NCBI GenBank assembly: GCA_013398055.1
Contig: VZRS01008362.1
Span: forward strand, 186,001-250,000
Origin: Ifrita kowaldi
Taxonomy: Eukaryota > Chordata > Aves > Passeriformes > Cinclosomatidae
DNA length: 64,000 nucleotides
Direction: 5' to 3'
The notes below the pieces were generated by a model that did not search any database, was not told the DNA's origin, and saw only the letters and a list, made by a program, of their open reading frames with translations. Below are positions 36,371 to 48,755 of this stretch, in pieces. The translations under genes and the position numbers were made by a program. Each line of letters opens with the position of its first letter. Positions within the stretch are counted from its first letter, which is position 1.

Positions 36371-39042
36371 ATGTTCCTTACTGGCACAGACACAGCCTCC
36401 AGTAGTTGTTTGCTGAAAGACTTGTACAACAGAGCTCATGCTTAGTCTGTATCACAAACTATGCAACTTGCCAACTGAAACAAGACCTGTCCAGGTATTT
36501 GCTACAATTTCAGTATGTAGGACACCTATCTGATCCTTTGAGCAGGTTTAATTCTAGCACACAATCAGGAGAAAACCTGCAAAAAGATGAGGTAATCACT
36601 CCGTGGAGTTCTTGCACTTAGTTGCTTGTGGGATTTTGTTAAAGAAATGCCTTCCAAACTGCCTGCCTTGCTATCCAGATGGACACGACTGCACTGCTCA
36701 TTTCACATACACTTGGCAGCTTACCTGAAGTGAAAATAGATATCTCAAGATATCTCACACACCTCAAGAGATGGATGTGTTGACAAAGAGAAGATGCTGA
36801 AAGGTACTATACCTTTTCATACCTCCACAATCTGTGATCTGTCTGTTTTTGTCTCTGGTTTTGATCTTCATTGTCATGTACCATATTGAGCAAGATCAGC
36901 AAAGAGCAAGTGTGTGTGGTTTCCATCAGCACATACCTGCAATTTGTCAGTGTTGGCATTTCAGGACTCATCTCTCCTCTGGGTTAATCTGATTAGACTG
37001 TGTGTCAAAGCTTCCTGTAAGTCAGCTTGCTGCTAATAGAGTCAAGCCAAGGAAGACTTCATTCCTGCAAAATGCTCTGCTTCTCCTTCAGCTGGAGTTT
37101 CAGTGTGTCATCATTGACATCAAATCCGTTTTCTTCTCCTCTGGATAAAATTCAATAATGCGCATAAATAATCACATAAAACTTGCCAGTTTCCTCATTA
37201 CTGGCACCATGAAGGAGAATTTCAGTTTCAGACAAAACTTGGAAAGGTTTTGAGCACACAATTCCTTGAACATTTCCATGATTTATGTTTTTTCTGTTAC
37301 ACAACTGTTGTGATTGGTTTTGGGCAGATCAAGTGACCTGTGTAGCAGTCAGCTGAATCACAGCAGAGATTTAAAAGCCACTCCTGTGGGTGATGAGCAG
37401 GCACAGTACAGGCCTTCCCAATCCCCCTTTGTCTTGGCTGGCTGTTGGAACACGGTGCTGGTGGTGCTGGGTCACAGCTCATATGGGAGATGATGGAGCA
37501 GATAACGCTGCCATTAGCACAATCTGCTCCTTATCTGCTCAGCACACACAGCAAGCAGGAGGGCCCGTTCCCCATATGCCCACTGAAGTCTACCAGAATG
37601 AGAAACCCCTCATATATGAAGACATCCAGCTCCTGTTATACAGACTTTCTCTTTTCTCTTCCAGGATTAACATACTGCATAAATTGCACTCAAATTTAGA
37701 AGGCACCTTCCTAAAAAAAAATCATACGCATTCAATGATGATTTAAACCTCAACGTATTTTTTTATAGTGAAGTTTTGCTTCCAGTAATTAATTTTATTC
37801 CATTTTAGAAAGCTAAACACGGGAAGATTATGTTCTTTAGACGTGATTACCTCCACAACAATTGCATGCTTATTCACAAGTTAATTTTCCATCAGTACAG
37901 GAATGTTTATTGCACTTGAAGCTTGCTGTTTGCCAGGGAGATACAGAGATACAGATGGTTTTGGACTAACCAATACTCCTTAGGCATTCCATGTCATGCC
38001 TGTTACTTCCTCTGGTCACCTTTGCAACATCTTATATTTGGTTAAACCCTGTCCTTATGCATATAGTGCACTATCCCCTTACTCCAAGTATGGTATAATA
38101 TCTTTTTTTTTTTTAATTAAACTTATAATTCCTTTTAACTCTTAATGTGATGCATGAAATCCTTAAAGTACCTAATGGAGCAATAACGTTTTGTAGAATT
38201 TTTTCATTTCATGAAAAAAAAAGAAAGATAGTGTGTGATAGGTATAGGCAAACGAAGAAATCACTTTGAAATGTAAGATAGAATAGAATTCTAGAAACTA
38301 TTGTTAATTTTTGGTGATTAATTGCTAAATTTAGACCAAATTATCAAGGAAGAAGTAATTACTTTTCTACATTAACTATTCTATATATATGTGTGTCATT
38401 TTTCCCAGCGTTGGGTGATCTCATTCTCATCCAGATCAATAGTAATTTTTCAATTTAACTCAATGAGTGTTAGATATGCTTTTCTGGGAAAAGTACCTTC
38501 CACAAGCCTATTGAAAACAAAGATATTTTCCATATAAAAATACATCTACATAATTATCCATTAACGTAACAATGCAATCCTTATGCTACAGGTCACAGTT
38601 CTAAGGACTTGCACCCAAAGTAGCTGCATCCTCTTGAGATATATCCTCTGCTTTTTGCAATGCCATTTCCTTCCATTTCCTTGGTCTAAATGTACAAAAA
38701 ATTTAGCAGCGGGAGTCACAGTCCTAGAAGTGTAGTGAACACATTGTAGGGTTTTAATGGCAAAGTACCATTTTGCTTCTCAGTGGAGAAGCTACTTCAG
38801 TATATTCCATTATTAATTTTAAAATTAATTCAGATCAAGACGTCTTCTCTGAAGGACTCTTAGTTGAAGCTACAAATTGGGGTCTTGTTACATCTGTTAA
38901 AAAAATATCACTTCACTTTCATCACTTGCATCTTTCATAAAGAATATTCTTAGACTTTAAGAAAGAGGAAGGGAACTTATCTCTATGTATCAGTCATCTC
39001 TTAGCATAATGTCTAGTGTGCGGGTTCCTACAGCAGCATTTA
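36371..39042. other. AT-rich non-coding sequence
   Basis: Contains a perfect tandem AGATATCTCA pair at 36738-36757 and the palindrome at 38812-38829, but no gene. The 118-codon plus frame at 37390-37746 overlaps other frames and lacks splice or coding signals. Confidence 0.5.
38812..38829. repeat. Perfect 18-base AT palindrome
   Basis: ATTAATTTTAAAATTAAT is fully self-complementary. It contains two inverted ATTAAT homeodomain-type cores, but AT palindromes of this kind are common in AT-rich DNA. Confidence 0.8.
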
Positions 39043-39278
39043 TCATAGAGTGATAGAATGGTTTGAGTTGGAAGGGACCATAAAAATCACCCAGTTCCAA
39101 ACACCATGCCAAACCCCAAACCATTCCCTCTTGTCCTATCACTCCATGTCCTTGTAAAAAGTCCCTCTCCAGCTTTCTTGTAGGCCCCCTTAAGGTACTG
39201 GGAGGCTGCTATAAGGTCTTCCCAGAGCCTTCTCTCTCTGGGATGAACAACCCCAACTCCTTCAGCCTGTCATGTTCT
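39043..39278 (-). mobile_element. CR1 LINE 3' fragment with internal deletion, minus orientation
   Basis: The plus strand starts with the CR1 3' terminal repeats (TCATAGAGTGATAGAATGG) and GTTTGAGTTGGAAGGGACC. It then jumps from ...ACACCATGCC directly to the CATTCCCTCTTGTCCTATCA part. Compared with the copy at 4942-5490, about 150 bases are missing between these points. The fragment continues through the GTAAAAAGTCCCTCTCCAGC segment and ends near 39278 after TTCAGCCTGTCATG. It keeps no useful frame. It is less diverged from the CR1 pattern than the 4942 copy at its 3' end. Confidence 0.92.
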
Positions 39279-42200
39279 TCCACCTACCTTTATACCATGC
39301 TGATATCCAACCACAGACCCACATTTTCTGCTGGCTATCACTGACTCGGTGGACTTGAATACAAGTTTTTGGTAAAATCACTAACTAAAATGATTATGTA
39401 AGGGTCAAGAGACTGACAGATCCTTCATGTTCATACAACAACATTTGTGGTTGGATTTAACCAAAATATCATCCCAGTCTCTGATGCTTAAGGAAGTTAT
39501 TTTTATCCAATACCAGGTGGGGGATCTGTTTTTGTTTTTTATGATTTAAAAATTAAAACACTCCAGTATCCCTCCCTAGATGATGAGGGAGAGTGATAAA
39601 ATTACTTTGGCAGGCACCTGGTGTCCTGGTACGGTCAACCCACCACATTCCTTTAAAATTGGAAGGCTGTTTGGGACAGTCTGTCCAAACTCGTCTAGCT
39701 CCCAAACAACCCCCGAGCCCACTCCACTGCGAAATACAAGTCTGAGCAAAGTTATTCTTGGATTACTGTACCACTTTTTATCCAAAAAGAGGGAGAAATA
39801 CAGTTTCCTCTAAGTGAACTGAAATCATATTTTCAACCTGATCCAGTAACACTGAAGCTTCAGTTCAATTTTCTCATTAGCACCCTGACTCAGAGGGGTA
39901 GGTTCAGTTGTTAGTTCAGGAGACTGTGAAACCAAGGATTATAGTTTTGTTTATGGATTAAGTACTCCTGTACTTAGGGTGACATGAAAAATGCCTTTGT
40001 GAAGTTAATGATTCATCCAGTGATTTCTGAATCACAGAATACCACAGATAAGCACCTAAGAAACAACAGTTCCAGAGGATGAGGGAGTATTCACTGTGCA
40101 ATAAAAAGCAAAGTAAAGTGCAGTTTAGGGGTTTGTGTGGTGATATTTCTGTTGCTATTGCCTCTTCAGTGCCGAAATCCAGCTCCATATTCTGTAGCTC
40201 CTGGAAGAAGCATTTTTTATTTGGCATTTCAGTTTTGCATTCAATTAACAGACTGTTTTACCCTGAAAGCCAGACAAAGCCGAGGCATTGTCTCTGGAAC
40301 CTGCAGGTTTTGATGTGATATATTTGATCTGACCTCCATTCCCCAAGCAGCATTACCCTTCTGAAAACAAAACAATCCAAAATCACGTACGTGACAGAGA
40401 GACATTTCCCTCTTATAATAAAGTGCACATCTTAAAGCTTGCTGAGATACTATTTGGCATTGTGAAAAAAAACCCAACACTGCAGCACAGTAGGCATCTC
40501 AAAGAGAAAAGGGACATTGAAGGGAAGAGAAAACTGTCTACAAAATCAATGAGACAAAAAGATAAACACTCCACTGAAGCACTGAATGTTCAGTGTGTCT
40601 TATACAATTCTTTTAATATAAAAACAGAAACTGACATTTGATTTAACTGAGGAATTAGATAACTCTGACTTCAAAGAAGTAGAAGAAGATTGAACTGACA
40701 GATGAAATCAGCTACAAAAGGGCATTCTTTACCCATCATCAGCAGAAAAGGAACGGAGGATTGAAGTCCCTGCCCAGAGATCACTGATGGCCAGAAAAAA
40801 ACAGTTTATTAGGAACATTCTGATTTTGAAAGTGCCCTAGTGTAATGCTTGATCTCATTGAAAATATTATTTTATTCCTTTTTTTTCTTTTTCCTAAATT
40901 AAGACTGACACCCCCACAGCTGTATGCTCTTGTCTAGTTCTAATGCAATCTCCCTGTTCATTTCTTTAATTTTCCAAAAAGCATTCAGTACCTAGCAGGT
41001 ATCTACCACAAGCTTTCTTTACCTGTCTCTGAAAAATGAAGAGTCTTGAAATTCATGAAGGTAACTCAGTGAGCTGTTACATTATCAGAATAATTATAAG
41101 AAAGTCAGCATAAGAATCAAATTTCTTCTATGCATGGCAGAAGTAAGGAAAATTTAAATACTCTGGGACATTTGATTTGTTGCAGCTGTGATGATTCTTA
41201 GCTAGGAAAAAAAAGATAGGATTTTTGTATTTGGCAACTACTTAGAAAACAATAATGCTACTACAATTTTTTTTTAATGTTATTGAATTTCTAAGTCCTG
41301 TATGAGCAGAAATGGGCAGGCTGAAAGACAGATAAAAACTTTTTCTTTTTTCTGACTTGTGGGTTTGTTAATTTCACTTTTATCTAAACACATGTACTTT
41401 CTTTTGATGCTAGCAAATCTTCACTTCTACATAATCTTAGGAACTGATGCAGTGATTCAAAAAGAGCTATATTTTAATACACACAAAAAATAATTATGCC
41501 GTAATTTTTTGGGAATGACGGTTACTTGGCTTTTATTTTCCATCTTCACAGCAAGCACAGAAGATGTTTTTCTCCACAGTTTTGCTGACATCTGCTTTGC
41601 ATGCATCACATCTATGCATCTTTTTGATGTGTCATCTTTCTCCTCCTTGTGACAGGTGAATAAAGGACCTGGCCATAAACTTAATATTAAATACTTGTGC
41701 CAAGAATCCCTGCTCTGATTTCTGAGCACTGGAGTGACTAGTCAAAATCCAGGTCTTTCGAAAAGCAATGTTGATTCTTCCCAGGCTGCAGAGTGTCAGG
41801 GCTGTTTGCCTGCCTGACATTAAACAGCAGTTATGTTTTCTTCTACTTTTGTTAAAAATTAATGAGACCAGAAGGACGTAAAAAGCTTTGTTGTTCTAAA
41901 TTGCTTCTAAAGTATTTCCAGAACATGCTATGTGAGAAAGCCTTTTAGTGGCAGAAATACTGCCACTTGAGAATCTAGAACCCACTTTCCACAGGTGCTA
42001 ATGACATTTCCCAGAAGAAAAGAGAAAATGTTTGAGGAAATTTTCCTAATTAGGTGATAGAAAATATACGCAAATCGTTGGGAGATAATTCGTGCGGGAA
42101 AAGGAATGAGAGAGGAGAGAGCAATCCAAAACAGGTACAGAGTAAAACAGATAAAGCATTTCCTCCAAAGGCTCTCAGAAGCTGGAATTTGAGATCTTGT

Positions 42201-43700
42201 GCAATCTATGGGATGCAGGAGGCTGCCCACAACTCTTTCTCAATGGAAAACAGTTGGGGAGGATCTGATATCTCCTCTTATAAAGAAAGGATTATTACTT
42301 GGGGTGGGTTTTGGCCACTAGAGAAGAAGAATACAGTGCTTAATTTTATTGATCAGAAAGAGGTTTATTTACCCTAAGAAATATTTTCAGCTGCTTTTAC
42401 AAAAAGTATCCAACAAAGAAGCTAGATGTTAGACTGCAGATGCATATGTTCTGTAATAAAAATCCTACCTATGACAATAACTCAGGCTTCTTTAACACTT
42501 AATTTCACACTAAACAGATGAGGCCATTTCTTTATTTGGCACTGAGTAGTTTTACCAACAGCAACAATACAAAGAGTTCTGAATTTTCTTTGTGTTAACC
42601 TTCTGTCAAATCAAAACAACTCTGGTCCATCATCGGGTCTAATGCATCCAGTGAAATTAATATACAATATTTACTCACAGGAGGTCTGAATTTTCTATAT
42701 TAATTTTAATTAGAAAATCAAATGTGAAGACAGATTCTTTGTGACATAAAGTAAACTGACCACATTAATTAAGAAAACTGATATTTTATGCCCCATGTAC
42801 AAGTCACAGAGGATGACACAGAGAAAGCCTCCTTAAAATAAAACTGACAGAAGATGCTGTAAGAGAATGTGAGAAAGATCTAGGAAACAATGAAAGAGCA
42901 TCCTTCCCAACAGGAAGAAGCTGATTCCTGCAGATCTTCAATTATATCTCAAAACATAATTCTTCAAGAAGAAGCACACTTTGAAAGTTCCACAGAGGAT
43001 GTTTCTGGCAGAAAGGATATCTAAGATCAAAGTTTTGTCATCACAAGTGAGTCTAAAGACACAGATAAGAATCTGCAGGCAGAACACATGATTAGAAACA
43101 AACCTGAAGGTAAAGCAAGCCACAATATTTTGTTACGGGTGCTAATCCAGCCATTCATGACAAAGGGACTGCAATGCTTTGCAAATATTTACAAATGAAA
43201 ACCATGTTTTACTGTACTGTTTCTGGTCATCCTGAAAGTCTGATGGGGTTGAAAAAATCTAAACCATCTGGATCCATGCTGGTTAAAAAAAACCTTATTT
43301 TTATAGATACATAGACAGATAGATAAATAACTCTTAGAATTATTAATAATTGGATGTTTACTTTGATGATAATGAAAGACCAGATTACATACAGGAGATA
43401 TTGCTCCCATAATTAGTTTCAACATTTTAGTACCAGAATAGGCAGCATTAAGTTGGACAAAAACAGTGTTTGGCTCCAACAACCCTGACCACTACTAGAT
43501 TTACAGACACTAAATAAGAACGTGGTTTCTGTTCATAGGATGAAAAATGCAACTTTTTTTTGCCTAGTTGATGACTTCTATTTTGCCTCCACACAAATAT
43601 GAGCATTTTCATGATGTGTAGTTTTATTTTTATTCTGTATGGCATGTGCTTAGAATTCAGAAAAAAATAAAAAAAGAAATGAGACTTTTCAAGAGAACAT
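39279..43700. other. AT-rich non-coding sequence between two CR1 copies
   Basis: No gene or further transposon was recognised. It contains a short GATA-type run at about 43305-43330 (GATACATAGACAGATAGATA). Several 60-110 codon frames (for example 42054-42377 plus with 41928-42230 minus) mirror each other across strands. Confidence 0.5.
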
Positions 43701-44112
43701 AATCACAGAATCACAGAATAATTCGGGTTGGAAGGGACCTCTGGAGATCATCCAGTCCAACCCCTCTGCCAAGGCAATCACCTCAAGAAGGGGAAGCAAG
43801 AACATGTCCAGGTGGGTTTGGAATGTTTCCAGAGAGGGAGACTCCATGACTTCCCTGGGTAGCTGTTCCAGTGCTCTGCCACCCTCAATGTAAAGAAGTT
43901 CTCCCTCATGTTGAGGTGGAACTTCTTGTGTTTTTGGTCATTGCTCTGCCTTCTGTCACTGGGCACTACTGGAAAGAGTCAGGCACCATCCTCTTGGCAC
44001 CTGCCTTTGAGATATTTATGTGCACTGATGAGATCCCCTCTCAGGCTTCTCTTCTCCAGACTAAACAAACCCAGCTCCCTCAGTCTCTCCTCATAAGAGA
44101 GATACTCCAGAC
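43701..44112 (-). mobile_element. CR1 LINE, 5'-truncated 3' fragment, minus orientation
   Basis: The plus strand begins with AATCACAGAATCACAGAATA, the CR1 3' octamer repeats, then TTCGGGTTGGAAGGGACC and GGAGATCATCCAGTCCAACC. Reading the minus strand, the terminal part of the ORF2 protein is still legible, with KFHLNMRENFFTLRVAEHWN followed further on by a weak LPLWKHSK-type end. The fragment ends at about 44112 after CTCATAAGAGAGATACTCCAG. It is a different CR1 subtype from the copies at 4942 and 39043, judging by the sequence following the 3' repeats and the shorter 3' untranslated part. Confidence 0.95.
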
Positions 44113-47100
44113 AAGGATGAGATTATTAATTTCTGCTAATTAATTGCAATGCTTATGATATTAGGGAAATTGTTGTCATTTTTTCAAAACTGAATTCTCA
44201 CAGAAAAGCCTATTTTTATCAGAACTCAAACTTTCCATGGGAGGAAGCAATTTTAGACCTTTTTTTTCCTGTGTTGAATTGACAGTTCAAAATTGTTTCC
44301 ATCTTGATACATCAAAATGAAATAAAAATGTCACCAGATTTTAAAGGGTATAATTTTGTTTCTCGTGGAAAAAAAAAAAATCATATTTTGATATTTTAAA
44401 TTTGGATCCTGAAGGGAACAATGAAAAGGCAGCTACATGGAAGGAATTCATTGGACAAAGATTTCCAGGGGAATTTGAAGGAGCTGTGCAAGTAGCTCCA
44501 AATGAAGTTAGGATTTGGAAGCCCTGGGGCTGGCACTTTCTGAAGAGGTTGGGTCTATAAGGGAATCAGGAAAATTGAAGCTCCTTTCTTGAACTGCATT
44601 AATTCAAATACAGGAACAAATGCTTCAAACTAATTTCATATAGCTCTCTCAAGGAAAGCTACTTTCAGACAGATTAATTTGGGCACATAATAGCACCAGA
44701 AACACTGTTGGTAAATCAGTGATAATGGCAATTAGGCTGTCTTCACTCTTGTCACAGATCACTGCCTTCTGTACAACTGCAATATGTCAGTCTCCTCACT
44801 AGAGCAACTTCCACTGTTCTGTGCCTTATTAACCAGAATTGTGCTAAATATGGGACAAAAACAGTGTCCAAGTGGAGGCAAACAAGAGGCTGTGGAGAAA
44901 CTCCAAAATGTGCTGTTACAGCTCTGTGACTAAACAAATGACGTTATCATAAGGCATGAGAACATTACAACAGCTTTTGTTTCTCAGGATTAAGCTATGT
45001 GAAAGTTTGTTACTATGCTGATATTATGTATCTACAGGATTTAAAACAAATGCAACCTTGCAGGAGCACCAGCGAAATCACTTGTTCCATGGTCTCACTG
45101 CGGGATGCAAAACATTATCTACTCAGTTATATAAATATATCTTACATACCCAACCAAATCCCAACACGGGTACAAGATGGTCTTTCCTGTTTTGTGTATA
45201 AGTTTCTTTGTTTCTTTTCCAGTACTAAGAGTCCAATTTCAAGTATATATACTATTCTGAACACCAGCTAATGTCTGCAGCAGCAGGCACAATTGTAGAA
45301 ATGCATTAAGAGAAGGGTATTTCAGAGCCAAATTCACTGCTTCTTAAAAATGCCTGGTTGCTGGATCAAGGTTTTATTGAATGAAAGAGAGATGTCTCCT
45401 TAGTACTGAAACTGTGGACAGTGTAACCTATGAAAACAATGATAAAATATAGTTTACTCATTAATGGCACAAAGATTAACAAACCTGAAAGGAATTTCCA
45501 GGTGGCTAATTTATTGCTAAGTAAGAGCTGGCACTTCCAGGGTGGTTGCAGACACGGCACGTTCTGTGCTGTTCCACGGACCTGATGCATGTAAATAACC
45601 ATAACAACACGCGTTGGATGTGCCATGGCTGCACAAGGAGTGGTGCAATCTTCTGCATCACACTCAGCTGCTCACATTCTCCTAAAACCAGCAGCATTTG
45701 GTCTCAAACACCTGAAAATGGCATATGACTACACAACAGGTTATGGCAGAGTGAAAAGGTACCCAAAGATACTAATGGGCTGCTCCAAAACCATCGGCAG
45801 CCCGGCTGCAGCGTTCGGTAGATCACTGTAACTGAAGTTATCCTTTTTGTTTCCAGACATTTCCTCTGAAAGCTCATAGAAAATCAAAGTGTCTGAGAGA
45901 CACTTGCTTCAAAACAAACCGTCTCCTCACACAAAGATCGATATAACATAAAGGAAGGAATGAAAATTTGTTTATAGGTGCCAAAGATTGAATATGTATT
46001 TCTGTCTTTGCTGTATTTAATGTACTCTTGCCAAGTTCTGAAAATCAGGTGCCTTCATCACTGGTTTGGGCCTAAGGCCTGATCATTGCAGTTTTTGTGC
46101 TTCTAGCTGGCAGAATCCTCTCTAGGCATCCTGGGTCTAGAGATTTTATTGCTCTAGTTCATACCTATTTCACCAAACTGTGAAAACCATTGCAAAATAA
46201 TTCAAAAAAGATATTCAGTGTGATAGTTGGACTACTGTTTTACTTGTATTTACTTTTCTTCGTTTGAAAGGCCAAATAACACCTGAGGTTTTCCATATTA
46301 AAAAATTCAACACATTTGGCCTGGATAACAAGGAGTACAAAATAAGGTAACACTGATTATTGCCTGGCAGATGAAAATGCCACAAGCTGCCTTCAGCTGG
46401 AATAGTAAATGGTTGAATAGCCCAAGGCTCCGTTAAACAAATGACCAGCAAAACCTGTCAGCACAAGTAGGCTGACTTTTCAAATAATTGAGTATAGCAA
46501 AATAAAGATCAGTGGGCAGGTATGCAACGTTGTTTTCTTAATATCTTCAAAAGAACCAATAAAAAAGGATTGACGATAAGGAATTTCGTAGATGAAGAAG
46601 AAACAAACAACTAATGTATACTCTTCAGAAACATTCAGTAGCAAAAATTAAATTTTGGAAAAAAAAATGAAAGGGAGGGTGAAAAGTGGATTTTGTCCAA
46701 ATGTCAGTCATGTGTTAAGAGAAAATATAATAACAACTGTGCAAACTTCAGTTTATTTTTAACTTCAAGTCCGTGAAGGGGGGAGAAGATCACACTATGA
46801 TATAAAACTGTTTGCTAGGAAAAAGTTTACAATCAATCTGCAATAATAGTTTCCATGGGCTACAACTGAGAAACTGCCATCCCATTTGCAGCATCTTTTT
46901 AAAAAAATCTCATTATGCCCTTCAGACAGAAGTACTGAACTTAAAACCCAAGATTGAACTCTTAGAGCATATAAAAAAAGTACAGAAAGGGGAGTAGCAT
47001 AAAAATGGATGGATGAACAGATACACATCTTTCCTTTTGGTCCTTCATGTATATCCTTCTATGTCAAGTACGTACTTTCAGACCAAATGGGATTTCAATA

Positions 47101-48619
47101 AAGACTGGATGGAGTCTTTCTATCCAGTGCATAGCTCTTCAGCTGCTGGTTTTTTTAAGGGAGAGTAAACAAATGAGCAGCCACAGAGCAGAATTATGGA
47201 CTTTCATTCACTGACGATAGTGGTCTGCTTAAGATAAGTAATTTTTGCATGAGAAATATCTTCTGTTTCTCTGTGCATCCTAATGTTCCAAAACTGTGAA
47301 ACACAAGAAGGGATATGCAACCTTGCTTCTTTCATGTTGAATTACCTGTCTGGATGAGGAAAAGCCACTTATTATAGATTTTGGTTCTGTATGTGGAACC
47401 CATGAAGTGTTTTTAAGAGAACCAATAAATACTTAATGAGAGCAACATATAATTTGTATCATAATACTAATAAATATAAGATAATTATTTTAAGTAGGCA
47501 TTATTCCATTGAAAGCCTATGATGATATTTCTAGGCTGTTTGTTAATGTGTTCTTAAAAAAAATGGTTAAAAAAATCTAATAAAAAAACGTGTTAAACTT
47601 CCTTCAATACCAGATTTTATACTGACCTTTTTTTCTGGCCATCTAGATTTGACTGTTTATGCCTCTCAGGAGTGATGCCTCAAGGTCAAAGTAGTGCAAA
47701 TTCATACTCACTTCACCACTAGTTTTGCTCCTCCAAGCAGTTCAGAGTAAGCTTCAATTCTATTTCCAATTTGTCTCTTGTGGGAAGGATGTTGAGTGTC
47801 ATTTTTTTTTCAGTACTGTGATGTGAAATAGATATGTGCTGTCATGCTTCTGAGAGATTTGAGGAAAGGAAGCAACTGATTTCTAAACCAGACTTGAGCA
47901 TTTATTACCCATCAACATGAAAGTCATAGGGGGAAAAATGGGAAATTGCAAGATATTACTGTCCTTCAAAAATGCTGAAAATTCAACACACTCATCACAA
48001 GAGTTTTGTGTTTTCCACCCAGTTAGTTGGTGTTTTATGAATTCCTTATTGTTTTAGTTAATAGCTATTTGGGACAGGTACTGTTTTGCTTATTTGTGTG
48101 TGAAGGGGGTTGCTTGGTTTGGGCTTTCTAAGAACTTTTTCTCAGAGCACTGTTCCTTATTTGATGCTTTAAATTTTGGAATTATCAGCAGCCATATGCA
48201 TAAGGGTGATGAGTACTTTCCCTTTTGCTTTTAACTCTCCTTCTTTCTCCAGTACATGTTCTTTTAGGCTTTTTGCGTTTAAATGACTTTCGCCTGTCTT
48301 TCTCCAGGAGACAGCACAAACAGGATTTCCTAATAAATGGAAAACTCACAGAAATTATGTGAATGTGGCCCAACAATTCATTCAGTCCAACAGGTAGGAA
48401 AATCATCATTCTCCAGGGTAATAAAAAGCTATCTTTTGTCTTCTGTGTCAGATAGTGAAACGACTCCAAAAGATATCAGTATCAGGAAGGAGTCTCATGG
48501 GATGTTCGGGAATACTGATCTCAATGTTCCTTTTTTTATTGATTCCTTTTCACAGCTCAGCCTTATGCTCCTTTAACTGTTTTGGACAGAATTTACTCCA
48601 AATCATGGCACCTAAAAAG
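44113..48619. other. AT-rich non-coding sequence
   Basis: Nothing certain. Just after the CR1 copy, 44118-44150 holds several TAAT/ATTA cores. A CpG-bearing patch at about 45540-45830 is unassigned; both strands have short frames there. No gene was recognised. Confidence 0.5.
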
Positions 48620-48755
48620 CTAAAAAAGGATAGGAAAAGGGACTTTAGGGTATTGGTAGGCAGCAAGCTCAACATGAGCCAGCAGCGTGCCCTGGCAGCC
48701 AAAAAGGCCTCCAGCACCCTAAGCAGCATTAACAGGAGCACAGCCAGCACAGCAC
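48620..48755 (+). mobile_element. CR1 LINE fragment from the reverse-transcriptase ORF, plus orientation
   Basis: The bases GGCAGCAAGCTCAACATGAG and the following CAGCAGCGTGCCCTGGCAGC match the CR1 ORF2 stretch encoding SKLNMSQQ..ALAAKKA, and that peptide is legible here (VGSKLNMSQQRALAAKKASS). Similarity continues weakly to about 48755 (GCATTAACAGGAGCACAGCC) and then stops. The fragment thus lacks the CR1 3' end, which is unusual because CR1 copies normally lose 5' sequence. A later deletion or an internal rearrangement must have removed it. It is part of a 119-codon open frame (48455-48814) whose first half is unrelated. Confidence 0.75.

Noticed and set aside
37390..37746. 118-codon plus-strand frame
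   Set aside because: No recognisable domain and no splice or promoter context; a second frame overlaps it.
43305..43330. GATA-type microsatellite
   Set aside because: Too short and interrupted to call as an array; noted only in the surrounding entry.
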